A stretch of 45,956 nucleotides of DNA from Gemmatimonadota bacterium. Lineage in GTDB: Bacteria; Gemmatimonadota; Gemmatimonadetes; Gemmatimonadales; Gemmatimonadaceae. Positions 1-9,606 of this stretch are shown here, in pieces; position 1 is the first letter of the stretch, and the number at the start of each line of letters is the position of its first letter. The stretch covers positions 1 through 45,956 of the forward strand of contig JARIEX010000010.1 in the NCBI GenBank assembly GCA_031127095.1. Reading direction: 5' to 3'. The notes beneath the pieces were generated by a model that saw nothing but the letters and a program-made list of their open reading frames with translations, was not told the origin of the DNA and made no database searches. The position numbers and the translations under genes are program-made.

Positions 1-470
1 AGCCACAGCTGCGGCTTGGGGGCGTCGTCACCGGTGCCCGAACCACGTGTGGTCACGAAGGCAATCGTGCGACCGTCGGGCGACCACTGCGGCTGCGACT
101 CCCCGCGCTCACCGAAGGTGAGCTGGCGCGGGGCACCGCCGGCGGCGGGCACCATGAACACATGCGAGCGGCGTTCGTGCCGGTCGCCGAGGGCGGTGTC
201 GCCCTTGGCATTGGGGTGCTCCCACGCGCTCACGGTGTAGAGCACGCGCGCGCCATCGGGGGAGAGCGCGACGCCCCCCACCGACTTGAGACGCATGATG
301 TCGGCCTCGTCGAGCCCCTTCTGCTGGGCATGCGCGAGAGCGGGCAGCGCCAAGCCGACGGCGGCGACCAGCGCGTGTATGGTGCGGTGCGAGGCGGTGT
401 GCCGTGCTACGGAGGCAACACGGGTGACGGGTGCCACGTGCTGACGGCGGGGCGTGGAATCGATAACCAT
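1..470 (-). CDS. S9-family peptidase / prolyl oligopeptidase-like secreted protein, N-terminal part (truncated by window edge)
   Basis: Reverse-strand reading from ATG at 470: MVIDSTPRRQHV...LALPALAHAQQKGLDEADIMRLKSVGGVALSPDGARVLYTVSAWEHPN...GAPRQLTFGERGESQPQWSPDGRTIAFVTTRG; signal peptide plus WD40-like 'SPDG' propeller repeats; open to the left edge. Confidence 0.75.
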   Translation of the reverse strand, partial: MVIDSTPRRQHVAPVTRVASVARHTASHRTIHALVAAVGLALPALAHAQQKGLDEADIMRLKSVGGVALSPDGARVLYTVSAWEHPNAKGDTALGDRHERRSHVFMVPAAGGAPRQLTFGERGESQPQWSPDGRTIAFVTTRGSGTGDDAPKPQLW

Positions 471-581
471 GGCAGGCGGGGGCGGGAGGAAACGTCCAAG
501 ACGACCGCCTAAGGAACGCGCCAGCGACGGACACGCGCAAGCGGCGGCCGTAGGCCGCCGTGGGCCGCCGCGGGCGCCGCG

Positions 582-944
582 TCAGCGGGCGACCTTCGTG
601 CGGGCGTACGGGATCAGGTCCAGCCGGGCGAACGGGATCTCCTCACCCGTCACCTCGTCACGCCCGAACGTGTCCGGCGCGAACGCCAGCCGCCCGAGCG
701 CCGCGTCGATCTCAGCAAGCTCGGCCGAACGGCGCGTGGCGATCGCCGCATCGAGCTCCTCGCGGGCCACGTCGGTGCCGAGGTCCGCCTGATGGATCGG
801 CCGGTTGGAGAGATCGCCGGCCAGATCCTGACTGTCATCGGACGACTCGTTGCTCAGGAAGGCGAGCACATGCGCGGTCAGGCGGGCGCGTTCCTCGCGC
901 AGGCGGCCTTCGAGATGCTGTCGTTGGGCGGCGGTCAATGGCAT
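582..944 (-). CDS. DksA/TraR-like protein lacking the zinc-finger cysteines
   Basis: 120 aa MPLTAAQRQHLEGRLREERARL...RRSAELAEIDAALGRLAFAPDTFGRDEVTGEEIPFARLDLIPYARTKVAR; coiled-coil plus 'FG...TGEEIP..RL..IPYA' pattern of the DksA C-terminus without Cys. Confidence 0.7.
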   Translation of the reverse strand: MPLTAAQRQHLEGRLREERARLTAHVLAFLSNESSDDSQDLAGDLSNRPIHQADLGTDVAREELDAAIATRRSAELAEIDAALGRLAFAPDTFGRDEVTGEEIPFARLDLIPYARTKVAR

Positions 945-1146
945 GACAACTCCGTGCAATGGGGAAGCACACCGTGCCGGACTGAAGAGCAGCCCGGGGC
1001 GGTGCACGCAGTCCATGTCCTGCATGGATCGTTCCACACGCACCGTCACGGATGAGCAGTCGTCGGTCGCACGGTACGACGACGGTCCATGGTGCGGTAT
1101 GTTCATGCGTTCCTCGTCACGCCACGCCGACCTTGCACCGATCCAG

Positions 1147-1593
1147 ATGACGACGCCTCCGCTCCGCCGCCTCGCACGGGCCGTGATCTCGCTGACGCTG
1201 ACGACCGGCATTCTGATTGCCGCGCGCCCCCGCTTTCACGAGGTCTGGATCGGCATCGCCGTCGGTGCGGACGGGGCCGCCATGCGCGGCGACCTCGAGA
1301 TGTTCGCCGGCAACGCGCCCAACACCACCGTCGTGGAGCTGGCGCAGCGGAACGACGTCCCCGGCGCCAGACGGGCGTGGCACGTGCGGCGCGGCACGTG
1401 CGCCACACCAGGTCAGCTGTTCGGCGATTCCACCGCCTATCCGGCCATTCGAATCGGCAAGGGTGGGAAGGGTGTCGGCACGGTCACCCTGCCACTGGCG
1501 ATTCCAGATACCGGCGACTTCCACGTGGCCGTCACCGCCTCGCCACGCGATCGGCGACGAGTCGCGTGCGGCGATCTCGTGCTCGAGGACTGA
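1147..1593 (+). CDS. Hypothetical secreted protein
   Basis: ORF with hydrophobic N-terminus (MTTPPLRRLARAVISLTLTTGILIAARP...); upstream in-frame ATGs at 1099/1105 possible. Confidence 0.5.
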   Translation: MTTPPLRRLARAVISLTLTTGILIAARPRFHEVWIGIAVGADGAAMRGDLEMFAGNAPNTTVVELAQRNDVPGARRAWHVRRGTCATPGQLFGDSTAYPAIRIGKGGKGVGTVTLPLAIPDTGDFHVAVTASPRDRRRVACGDLVLED

Positions 1594-1644
1594 GCACGAG
1601 GGCGACCGCCCCGGTCCCGACTGCGACCGGGGCGGGCGAGTCGC

Positions 1645-1911
1645 TCAGGGCGCCGACGGGTTCGCCGCGGCGGGCGCGGCCACCGAGTCCGCGCGTGCAT
1701 CCTCGACGGCCTCTTGGGCGAGCTCCTGCTTCAGGCGGCCCATCTGCGTGAGCCCGATACGGCGCCCGATCCCGGTGGGATCGATGCCGTACTCGGCGGG
1801 CAGCACCGCCATCACGACCAGCAGGACCGCGACCACCAGCGCGACGAACGTCGCGCGCCGCAGCGATCGGGGACTCGGCCCTTCGGGGATCGGCAACGGG
1901 TCCGTCATCAC
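1645..1911 (-). CDS. Small single-pass membrane protein, N-terminal half of a 'transmembrane anchor protein'
   Basis: 88 aa with TM segment FVALVVAVLLVVMAVLPAEYGIDPTGIGRRIGL; EYGIDPTGIG motif recalled from anchor proteins of RND metal-efflux clusters. Confidence 0.65.
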   Translation of the reverse strand: MMTDPLPIPEGPSPRSLRRATFVALVVAVLLVVMAVLPAEYGIDPTGIGRRIGLTQMGRLKQELAQEAVEDARADSVAAPAAANPSAP

Positions 1912-2342
1912 ATCTTTTTGAGCGCGGAGAACTGTCCGGTCGCCTTCACCGTCACCGTGACCGGCTGCTCACCGGTGTTGCGCCACGACCAACCATGCAC
2001 GCCATCGAACACCGCTTCGATGCTGCCCTTCTCGCCCTTCGACGAGCCCCGCTGGTAGATATGCGCCTTCACACTGGGGTCGGTGGGCACTTCCCCGTGC
2101 AGGTTGTAGCCCACCTCGGCACCGTTCGTCGTCCACTCGAAGCTGGCCTTCTCTCCCTTCTTCATCACGAGCTTCACCTCGATCCGCTTGGCCGGCGCGA
2201 TGGTGACGGTCATGGAATCGCGCTTCGGTTGTGCCGCGACCACCGCGACGACATCGGAAGGCGAAACGACGGGCAGCGCGCCAGGCGCCGAGGTGGCGAG
2301 CGACACCGGGAGGACGATCATACGGGTAAGCACTGCGAACAT
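1908..2342 (-). CDS. Secreted/periplasmic protein, C-terminal domain of a 'transmembrane anchor protein'
   Basis: 144 aa; signal peptide then KLVMKKGEKASFEWTTNGAEVGYNLHGE...GSIEAVFDGVHGWSWRNTGEQPVTVTVKATGQFS; overlaps next gene by 4 nt. Confidence 0.65.
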   Translation of the reverse strand: MFAVLTRMIVLPVSLATSAPGALPVVSPSDVVAVVAAQPKRDSMTVTIAPAKRIEVKLVMKKGEKASFEWTTNGAEVGYNLHGEVPTDPSVKAHIYQRGSSKGEKGSIEAVFDGVHGWSWRNTGEQPVTVTVKATGQFSALKKM

Positions 2343-2351
2343 GACAGAACC

Positions 2352-3056
2352 CTAGGCGTGGGTGGTGAAGTAGCCCGTGAGCTGATAGCCCACGAGCAGG
2401 AGGCCGGCCGCCAGCAACAACATGTTGGCCGTAAAACCGCGACGGAGAAACGATGGCGAACGCCGCCAATAGCTCATGGCGATGAGGACAACCGTGAGCG
2501 CGAGCATCTGGCCGACTTCGACGCCCACATTGAACGCGAGCAGGTTCTGCACGAGTCCGTCGGGGTCCATCTCGAAATCGAGCAGCTTGGTGGCAAGACC
2601 GAAGCCGTGAAACAAGCCGAACACCAGCGTGGCCGTGCGTGGATTGGGTTGCACCCCGAACCATGTCCGAAAAGCGCCCACGTTGTCGAGCGCCTTGTAC
2701 GCCACCGACGCACCAATGATCGCATCAATGAGATATGGGCTGACGCTGATCTTCGTGAGCACGCCGAAAATGAGCGTACTCGAATGCCCCACGGCGAACA
2801 GGGTGACATACGTGGCGATGTCCCGCACACGATAGAGGTAAAAAATCACACCGCACAGGAACAGGAGGTGGTCGTATCCCGTGACCATGTGCTTCGCGCC
2901 CAGATAGAGGAAGGGCATCAGACGGACACCGAACGTCTCCTGGATGTACCCCTTGTCTCCCACGGAAACGCCGTGCGCGAGCAACACGCTCGGCGCGGCC
3001 ATCAGCATGGCGCCTGCCATCAGCGGCGCCCATCGCGCCCACCGTGTCAACGTCAC
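2352..3056 (-). CDS. HupE/UreJ-like membrane protein
   Basis: Multi-pass protein with LAHGVSVGDKGYIQ and GYDHLLFLCGVIFYL, FGLFHGFGLA motifs; GTG start at 3056 overlaps the cusA stop (GTGA); ATG at 3101 is an alternative. Confidence 0.75.
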   Translation of the reverse strand: MTLTRWARWAPLMAGAMLMAAPSVLLAHGVSVGDKGYIQETFGVRLMPFLYLGAKHMVTGYDHLLFLCGVIFYLYRVRDIATYVTLFAVGHSSTLIFGVLTKISVSPYLIDAIIGASVAYKALDNVGAFRTWFGVQPNPRTATLVFGLFHGFGLATKLLDFEMDPDGLVQNLLAFNVGVEVGQMLALTVVLIAMSYWRRSPSFLRRGFTANMLLLAAGLLLVGYQLTGYFTTHA

Positions 3057-6000
3057 GTCGTCGCCTCCTCGGGGCGAACATCCCGCGAACCGTACAGCCA
3101 ATAGAGCGCCGGCAGCACGATCATGTTGAGCACCGTAGCCGACAGCAGGCCGCCTAGGATGACGATGGCCATCGGCGTCTGCAGCTCGTTGCCGGGCTCC
3201 CCGCCGCCGAAGGCCAGCGGGATGAGCGCGAGCCCGGCCGTGAGCGCCGTCATGAGGATGGGCGACAAGCGCTCGATGGACCCACGCGTGATCGCCTCCG
3301 CAAACGGCACCCCTTCGGCGAGCAAGTGACGATAGTGCGCCACGAGCAAAATGCCGTTCCGCGTGGCGATGCCGAAGAGCGTGACAAAGCCCACGAGCGA
3401 GGCGATGCTCACCACGCGGCCGGTGAGCAACACCGCCACCACGCCGCCGATCAGCGCGAGCGGCAGATTGGCCATCACCAGCCCCGCCGTGCGCGCTGAG
3501 CCGAACTCACCGTACAGCAGCAGGAAGATGGCGGCCACCGAGAGGAGGGAGAGCACGGACAGCGTGCGCGTGGCCTCCGCCTGCGCCTCGAACTGGCCAC
3601 CGTACTCCACGAAGTACCCCGGCGGCAGCGTCACGCCGGCGCGCACCGCGCGCTCGATGTCGGCGACGGTGCTGCCAAGATCACGGCCCGCCACGTTCGC
3701 CTGCACCACGATCTTGCGTTGCACGTTCTCACGCGAGATCGTGTTGGGCCCGCGGTCCACTGTCACCGCCGCGAGTTGCGACAGCGGAACGTATTGACCG
3801 GTCGGCGTGTCGAACGACACGGCGGCGATGGCGTCCGCGTTGAGGCGGTAGGCCGCCGGGTAGCGCACCACGAGATCCACGCTGCGCCCCTCCTCCAGGA
3901 CCTGCGACACCGTCTCGCCGTTAAGCGCCACATCGATGGCCTCCGCGAATTGTCCCACGCTCATGCCGTATCGCGCGAGCGCCGCGCGGTCGGCCGTGAT
4001 GCGGAGCTGCGGCACATCCGACTGCTGTTCGAGCTGCAGGTCGGCGACGCCGGGCACGGCGGCCATGACGTCGCGAATCTGTGTGCCGATCTGCCGGAGC
4101 TGATACAAGTCCGGCCCGAACAGCTTGACGGCGATGTTCGCGCGCGTGCCGGACAGCATGTGGTCGATGCGATGCCCGATGGGCTGCCCAATCGTGACGT
4201 TGGTGCCCGGGATCGCCGTGAACTCGTCGCGGAGCGCTTCGAACAGCGCCGCCTTGTCGGTGTCGTCGCGCAGCGTGACGTCGATTTCGGCCGCGTTCAC
4301 CCCCTGCGCGTGTTCATCGAGCTCGGCCCGCCCCTGCCGCCGGTCGGTGTTGATCACCGCAGGTTTCGCTTTGAGCATCTGCTCGACGCGCAAGCCGATC
4401 GCATTGGATTCCTCCAGCGACGTACCCGGCACCGTCACCACGGACACCGTGAGCGCCCCCTCGTTAAACTCTGGCAGAAACGCCGACCCCAGCATGGGCA
4501 CGGCCGCAAGGGTCAGCACGAGCGCGGCCACGGCACCAGACAGCACGCGTGTCGGGTGCGCGAGCACAGGCTGCAAGACCTGCGCATACCGCGCCTGAAG
4601 CCACACCACCACGCGACTCTCCGCTTCCCGTTGCACGGCGCGGGAGTTGGGTAGCAGGTACGCACACAGCACGGGCGTGACCGTCACCGCCACCAGGAGT
4701 GAGGCGAGGATGGATACCACGTACGCGAAGCCAAGTGGGCGCAGCAGGCGCCCTTCGACGCCGCCCAGAAAGAACAGCGGGAGGAACACCACGATGATGA
4801 TGAGCGTGGCGTTCACGATGCTCGCGCGGATCTCCTGCGAGGCCTCGTACACCACGCGCAGCGCCGGCCGCTGCTCGGCGGGTGGCCGGTGGTGGTTTTC
4901 CCTGAGTCGGCGGAACACGTTCTCCACGTCGATGATCGCGTCGTCAACGAGCGCACCGATCGCGATGGCCATGCCGCCCAGCGTCATCGTGTTGATGCCG
5001 ATGTCCAGCAGCTTCATCGCGAAAATGGCCACCACGAGCGACAGGGGGATGGCGACAATGGAAATGGCGGTGGCCCGGAGGTTCCACAGAAACAGCAACA
5101 GCACGATGACCACGAGCACCGCGCCATCACGCAGCGCCTTCACCACGTTGTCAACTGCCACGCGAATGAAGCTCGCCTGCCGGAAGAGTTCCGCATGGAC
5201 CGTCATGCCGGTGGGCAGCGTGGGCTGAATCGCCGCAAGCTCGCGCTCGATGCGCGCCGTGAGTTCCAGTGTGTTCGCGCCGGGCTGCTTCTGCACGGCG
5301 AGCACCACGCCGGGTTGGGCATTCACGCTGCCGTCGCCAAACATGGGCGCGGTGCCCACCATCACGTCGGACACCTGTCCCAGCGTGACCGGTGTGCCAC
5401 CGCGGACCGCCACGACCGTGCCGGCGATGTCGGCCACCGACTGCACACGGCCAATGCCGCGGATCACGTATTCCTGTCCGCGATCCATGTACACGCCGCC
5501 CGACGCGTTGGCGTTCGAGCCGCGCGCCGCGCGCACCACCTGCTCGAGCGACACGCCGGCCATCATCATGCGTGCCGGATCGGCGAGCACCTGGTATTCC
5601 TTGACCGCACCACCAATGGGAATGATCTGCGCCACGCCGGCGACCGCGAGCAGCCGGCGCCGGATCGTCCAATCGGCCACCGTGCGCAGCTCGGTCGGCG
5701 ACTGCGTGCCAGTCAGGCCGACCATGAGAATTTCGCCCATGACGCTCGACACCGGTGCCAGCACGGGCGCCGAGATGCCGGTGGGCAGCGCCGCCGCGAC
5801 CGTCTGGAGCTTCTCGGCCACAATCTGTCGCGCGCGGAAGATGTCCATGCCCCAGTCGAACTCGACCCACACCACCGAAATGCCCTGCGCCGTCGAGGAA
5901 CGCACGCGGCGCACGCCCGTGGCGCCGTTGACCGCTGTCTCGATCGGGAACGACACCAGCGCCTCGACTTCCTCCGGCGCCATGCCGTGCGCCTCGGTCA

Positions 6001-6148
6001 GGACGGTCACGGTGGGCGCCGTGAGGTCGGGGAACACATCCACCGGCATACGCGACGCGGTCCACGCCCCGGCCACCAGCATCAACACCGAGGCGGCCAG
6101 CACGATGACCCGATGCGCCAGTGCCCACGCGATCACGCGATTCAGCAT
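3053..6148 (-). CDS. cusA: CusA/CzcA-family heavy-metal efflux RND transporter
   Basis: ~1030 aa; MLNRVIAWALAHRVIVLAASVLML..TASRMPVDVFPDLTAPTVTVLTEAHGMAPEEVEALVSFPIE; RND repeats and TM pattern. Confidence 0.95.
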   Translation of the reverse strand: MLNRVIAWALAHRVIVLAASVLMLVAGAWTASRMPVDVFPDLTAPTVTVLTEAHGMAPEEVEALVSFPIETAVNGATGVRRVRSSTAQGISVVWVEFDWGMDIFRARQIVAEKLQTVAAALPTGISAPVLAPVSSVMGEILMVGLTGTQSPTELRTVADWTIRRRLLAVAGVAQIIPIGGAVKEYQVLADPARMMMAGVSLEQVVRAARGSNANASGGVYMDRGQEYVIRGIGRVQSVADIAGTVVAVRGGTPVTLGQVSDVMVGTAPMFGDGSVNAQPGVVLAVQKQPGANTLELTARIERELAAIQPTLPTGMTVHAELFRQASFIRVAVDNVVKALRDGAVLVVIVLLLFLWNLRATAISIVAIPLSLVVAIFAMKLLDIGINTMTLGGMAIAIGALVDDAIIDVENVFRRLRENHHRPPAEQRPALRVVYEASQEIRASIVNATLIIIVVFLPLFFLGGVEGRLLRPLGFAYVVSILASLLVAVTVTPVLCAYLLPNSRAVQREAESRVVVWLQARYAQVLQPVLAHPTRVLSGAVAALVLTLAAVPMLGSAFLPEFNEGALTVSVVTVPGTSLEESNAIGLRVEQMLKAKPAVINTDRRQGRAELDEHAQGVNAAEIDVTLRDDTDKAALFEALRDEFTAIPGTNVTIGQPIGHRIDHMLSGTRANIAVKLFGPDLYQLRQIGTQIRDVMAAVPGVADLQLEQQSDVPQLRITADRAALARYGMSVGQFAEAIDVALNGETVSQVLEEGRSVDLVVRYPAAYRLNADAIAAVSFDTPTGQYVPLSQLAAVTVDRGPNTISRENVQRKIVVQANVAGRDLGSTVADIERAVRAGVTLPPGYFVEYGGQFEAQAEATRTLSVLSLLSVAAIFLLLYGEFGSARTAGLVMANLPLALIGGVVAVLLTGRVVSIASLVGFVTLFGIATRNGILLVAHYRHLLAEGVPFAEAITRGSIERLSPILMTALTAGLALIPLAFGGGEPGNELQTPMAIVILGGLLSATVLNMIVLPALYWLYGSRDVRPEEATT

Positions 6149-6155
6149 GCGCGCC

Positions 6156-7670
6156 TCAATGTTCGTGACCGTGCGCCGGCACGGCCGTGGACAGCGAGGC
6201 CAGGCGCACCTGATACGCGGCGCCCGTGACCACGCGCTCACCGGCGCGGATGCCATCGCGCACGAGGACACGGCCGCCTTGGCGCGCTCCGAGCGTCAGC
6301 AGGCGCTTCTCGAACGTTTCGCCTTCCGCCTGCACGTACGCGACGGGACGCCCGTCTTCGTCGAGGATCGCGGACGAGGGCACCGTCACCCCGGTCTCGC
6401 GTTGCCCGGTACGCACCAAGACGCGCGCGGCCGCGCCCACCTTGAGCGTGCCGTCGCCGTTGCTCACTTCGAGCAGCAGAGGCACCGAGCGCGACAGGCT
6501 GTCGATCACGCTCCCCAGTGACACCACGCGTCGCGCCACATAGATCCGCTCTGAGCCTTCTACCCGGAACTCCACGCCGGCGGTACGCGACACGTTCGCC
6601 GCCTGCGCCGCGGGGACGTTCACGCGTAGCCACACCACCGACGCGTCGACCACGGTGAACAGGAGTGTGCCCGCCTCCACGCGACTGCCGGGCGTCACGC
6701 GCCGGTCGGCAATCACGCCCGCCACCGGTGATCGCACCGCCACCCGTCCCGCGGACAATTCGCCGCCGCCGTACCCCGCAAGCGCCTCGCGGGCGGCCCC
6801 GAGGCGGCTCTCGGCCTCATGCACCCGGCGCTGCGGCACCGCCTCAACCGCATAGAGACGCACCGCACGCGCGTGCTCGTCTTCGGCCTCACGCAAGCGT
6901 GCGCGCGCTTCGGCGTAGGCCGCGCTGCCCGCCTCGCCGATGGACGGCGCGAGCAGCGCCAGCGTCTGTCCCCGTGACACGCGCACACCGGGCGCCGGTG
7001 CATTCGCGACGCTTGCGGCGTCGACGAGACCGGCAATGGGCGCGCTCACCTGCGCGAAGCGACCGGCCGCCGGTTCGATCACACCGGGTGCCTCAAACGT
7101 ACCGGCGAGCGTCCCCTCGGTCGCGAAGGCCGTCCGGAAGCCCGGCGTCTTCCACGCCTGTTCCTTGAGAAACGAGATGCCGCTGCCGACGCCTCCCGAA
7201 TCACGCGGCGCGGCCGCCGCACTGGCGTACACGGTGAGCCCGGGGACATACAGGCTATCGCGTGCCTGGGGACTCTCCACGCGGATCACGAGGTCGTAGA
7301 CCCCAGCCGTGGTAAACGTAGGGCTCGGGCCATAAATGCCCGGCGCGCGTGGCGCGTCCTGGACCGCCACCACGGGGGCACCCCCGCTGCGCGGCATGAA
7401 CGTCAGCGTGACGCGCCCCGAGCGCAGCGGCGCGAAGTCCGTGAGGTCGGTGAGATGTACCGCGAACTTGTCGGGCGCGCCCACGATGAGGGCCGGATGC
7501 TCCATGAAGAGCTCCGTGCTGTCCGTCCACTGCGTGATGGCACCGCCCGCCGGCTCGTCGGCCGACGCGGCGGCGCTGTCGCTCTCGGGGTTCGATGTAC
7601 CGCACGCGGCCAGGCCGGCCGCGGCCACACTGATGGCCACCAGCGCGAGGGAGAAAGAACGGGCGGTCAT
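6156..7670 (-). CDS. cusB: RND efflux periplasmic adaptor (CusB-like) with extra N-terminal domain
   Basis: 504 aa lipoprotein (AAGLAACG); barrel-sandwich and hairpin features (VRSPVAGVIADRRVTPGSRVEAGTLLFTVVD); ATGA overlap with upstream tolC-like gene. Confidence 0.88.
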   Translation of the reverse strand: MTARSFSLALVAISVAAAGLAACGTSNPESDSAAASADEPAGGAITQWTDSTELFMEHPALIVGAPDKFAVHLTDLTDFAPLRSGRVTLTFMPRSGGAPVVAVQDAPRAPGIYGPSPTFTTAGVYDLVIRVESPQARDSLYVPGLTVYASAAAAPRDSGGVGSGISFLKEQAWKTPGFRTAFATEGTLAGTFEAPGVIEPAAGRFAQVSAPIAGLVDAASVANAPAPGVRVSRGQTLALLAPSIGEAGSAAYAEARARLREAEDEHARAVRLYAVEAVPQRRVHEAESRLGAAREALAGYGGGELSAGRVAVRSPVAGVIADRRVTPGSRVEAGTLLFTVVDASVVWLRVNVPAAQAANVSRTAGVEFRVEGSERIYVARRVVSLGSVIDSLSRSVPLLLEVSNGDGTLKVGAAARVLVRTGQRETGVTVPSSAILDEDGRPVAYVQAEGETFEKRLLTLGARQGGRVLVRDGIRAGERVVTGAAYQVRLASLSTAVPAHGHEH

Positions 7671-9049
7671 CGGTTCGATTCGGTAGAGGGAAAGAGCGAC
7701 AGGCCGGCCGCGCGCGCGAGCTCCACGCGGCGCAGCGCGATGTCCGTGGTGAGCGTCAAGAACGCCAGTTCCGTCTCTTGCCAGGCGCGCACGGCCTCGA
7801 GCCAGTCCGTCAGCGTGATCTCGCCCTCGGCGTACGCGGCCTGCACCGCGCGCAGCGCGAGCCGCGATTCGGCCCCGGCAAAGGGCTGCAGTGCGGCGTG
7901 CTCTGCTTCGGCCCCCTGCAGTCGGCCCAGGGCGTCGAGCACCTCACGCGTCACACGGCGTTGTACGGCATCCACCTCGGCGCTGGTCTGGCGCGCGGTG
8001 GCATCGGCCGCCGCCACGGCCCCCGCGCGCCGGTCGAGCAACGGCAACGGCACGGAAAACCCGGCCACGAAGCCAGACAGGGCAACGGGAGGCACGCGCG
8101 CACCGCTCTGCACGCGCTCACCCTTGTAGCCCGCCGAGACGGCGGGCAGCGGAATCCGCTCGCGCGCCGTGAGTCGCGCGTCGGCGATGGCCGCCTGCGC
8201 GTCGCGCTGCGCCCCGAGTACGTCGGCGCGCGTGGCCAGCGCACGCGCGACCAGAGAGTCCGCGTGGTCCACCGGCGACCAGAGCGTTGCGGTTGCGGTG
8301 CCCAGCGCTGCCGACAGCATGGCACCGAACGCACGTCCCGTACTGTCAGCAAGAGCCGTCGTGGGTACCGTCACGCCTTCGACAGCCAGCCCCGTGAGCA
8401 GCGCCAATCGCGCGCGCGCGACGCGGGCGTGCACAACCGCCTCCGCGCGGCGTGCCGCGTAGCGCCCCGCCTCGAGGCGCAGGCGACGTCCCGCGTAACC
8501 GGCCAGGTCACCCGCCCGCACGCGTTCATCGCTCACGCGGCGAGCCTCGTCGGCCGTGCGCGCCGCCGCGTCGGCCAACTGCACGCGGTGCACGGCGCTC
8601 ATGGCCTCCACGTAGGCCTGCACCACATCCGCATCGAGCGCCTGACGCGTCGCGGCCAGTCGCGCCTCGGCGGCTTCCCGCCGAAACCGCGCCGCGGTCA
8701 CACGGGCGGAGCGCTGCCCTGCCACATCGACCGGCCACTCGAGCTGCGCAATGTCCTGCGCATTGGACTGACCCGCGCGCGACGTTTGTTCACGCCCGTA
8801 CGCGAGGGTGGGGTTGGGCCGCGCCGCCGCTTGCCGCTCGCGCGCCACCGCGGCGGCCACGGCCTCTTGCGCGGCACGGACGGTGGGATCGAGCCGGAGC
8901 GCCGCCGCACGCGCGTCGCGCAAGTTGAGGAACTCGACAGACCGGCCAGCCGCGATGATGTCCTGCGCCGGCAGGGGGCGCGCGCTGAGGCCCATCCACA
9001 GCAGGGCGGCGGTACGAACGCGCCGACTCCAGAAACACGAAGAAACCAC
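7667..9049 (-). CDS. TolC-family outer membrane efflux protein
   Basis: 460 aa; signal peptide, alpha-helical OEP repeats (LRLDPTVRAAQEAVAAAVARERQAAARPNPTLAYG); adjacent to cusB/cusA. Confidence 0.88.
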   Translation of the reverse strand: MVSSCFWSRRVRTAALLWMGLSARPLPAQDIIAAGRSVEFLNLRDARAAALRLDPTVRAAQEAVAAAVARERQAAARPNPTLAYGREQTSRAGQSNAQDIAQLEWPVDVAGQRSARVTAARFRREAAEARLAATRQALDADVVQAYVEAMSAVHRVQLADAAARTADEARRVSDERVRAGDLAGYAGRRLRLEAGRYAARRAEAVVHARVARARLALLTGLAVEGVTVPTTALADSTGRAFGAMLSAALGTATATLWSPVDHADSLVARALATRADVLGAQRDAQAAIADARLTARERIPLPAVSAGYKGERVQSGARVPPVALSGFVAGFSVPLPLLDRRAGAVAAADATARQTSAEVDAVQRRVTREVLDALGRLQGAEAEHAALQPFAGAESRLALRAVQAAYAEGEITLTDWLEAVRAWQETELAFLTLTTDIALRRVELARAAGLSLFPSTESNR

Positions 9050-9192
9050 GAGACCCGAAGGCTGACGTTCCCAAGGGCGCTACGACGCCGGCCACATGCA
9101 CGAGCCGCATCCCCAGGGGACGGTCACGCGAACGCGCGACCATACACACGCCGCGCCCGCGTACGCAGGGCGCACGCGGCGTGACGTTCAGG

Positions 9193-9606
9193 TCAGCAGG
9201 TCGGCGGCGCTCGAAGCGCGGGCGGCGGCCCCGTGTCCGGCGCCGGGCGCGCCAAGGCCACGGCGTCCCACCGTGACCGCGGCGGGCGCGCGTGACTCAG
9301 CAGCGGCGGCACGAGCGCCGCGGGGGCACTGATCACCGGCGCCTCGAGACCGTGCCGGACATCCTGCCGGCCCGTGGCGGCCGGCTCAACCCGCGAGTGC
9401 GCGTGTCGGTGCCCGTGGTCCTGCTCGGTCAGCGCGGTGCCGTCACCGTCACCGTCACCATCACGGTTTGAATGGTCCTCACCGTGGTGCCCCTCGGCCG
9501 CATGCGCATGCGCCATGCCGTGCGCCACGGCGAGCGTGGGCGACGCGACGCTGGCGAGCAGCGCCAACAGGAGGATGGTCCAGCGGGACCAGACGGTTCG
9601 GGACAC
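9193..9606 (-). CDS. Small exported His/Asp-rich protein, possible metal-binding accessory
   Basis: 137 aa; signal peptide then AHGMAHAHAAEGHHGEDHSNRDGDGDGDGTALTEQDHGHRHAHS; upstream of the RND operon, same strand. Confidence 0.55.
   Translation of the reverse strand: MSRTVWSRWTILLLALLASVASPTLAVAHGMAHAHAAEGHHGEDHSNRDGDGDGDGTALTEQDHGHRHAHSRVEPAATGRQDVRHGLEAPVISAPAALVPPLLSHARPPRSRWDAVALARPAPDTGPPPALRAPPTC

Noticed and set aside
4889-6229. Plus-strand ORFs (446 and 423 aa) antisense to cusA
   Set aside because: Low-information His/Arg-rich shadow translations; cusA is unambiguous.
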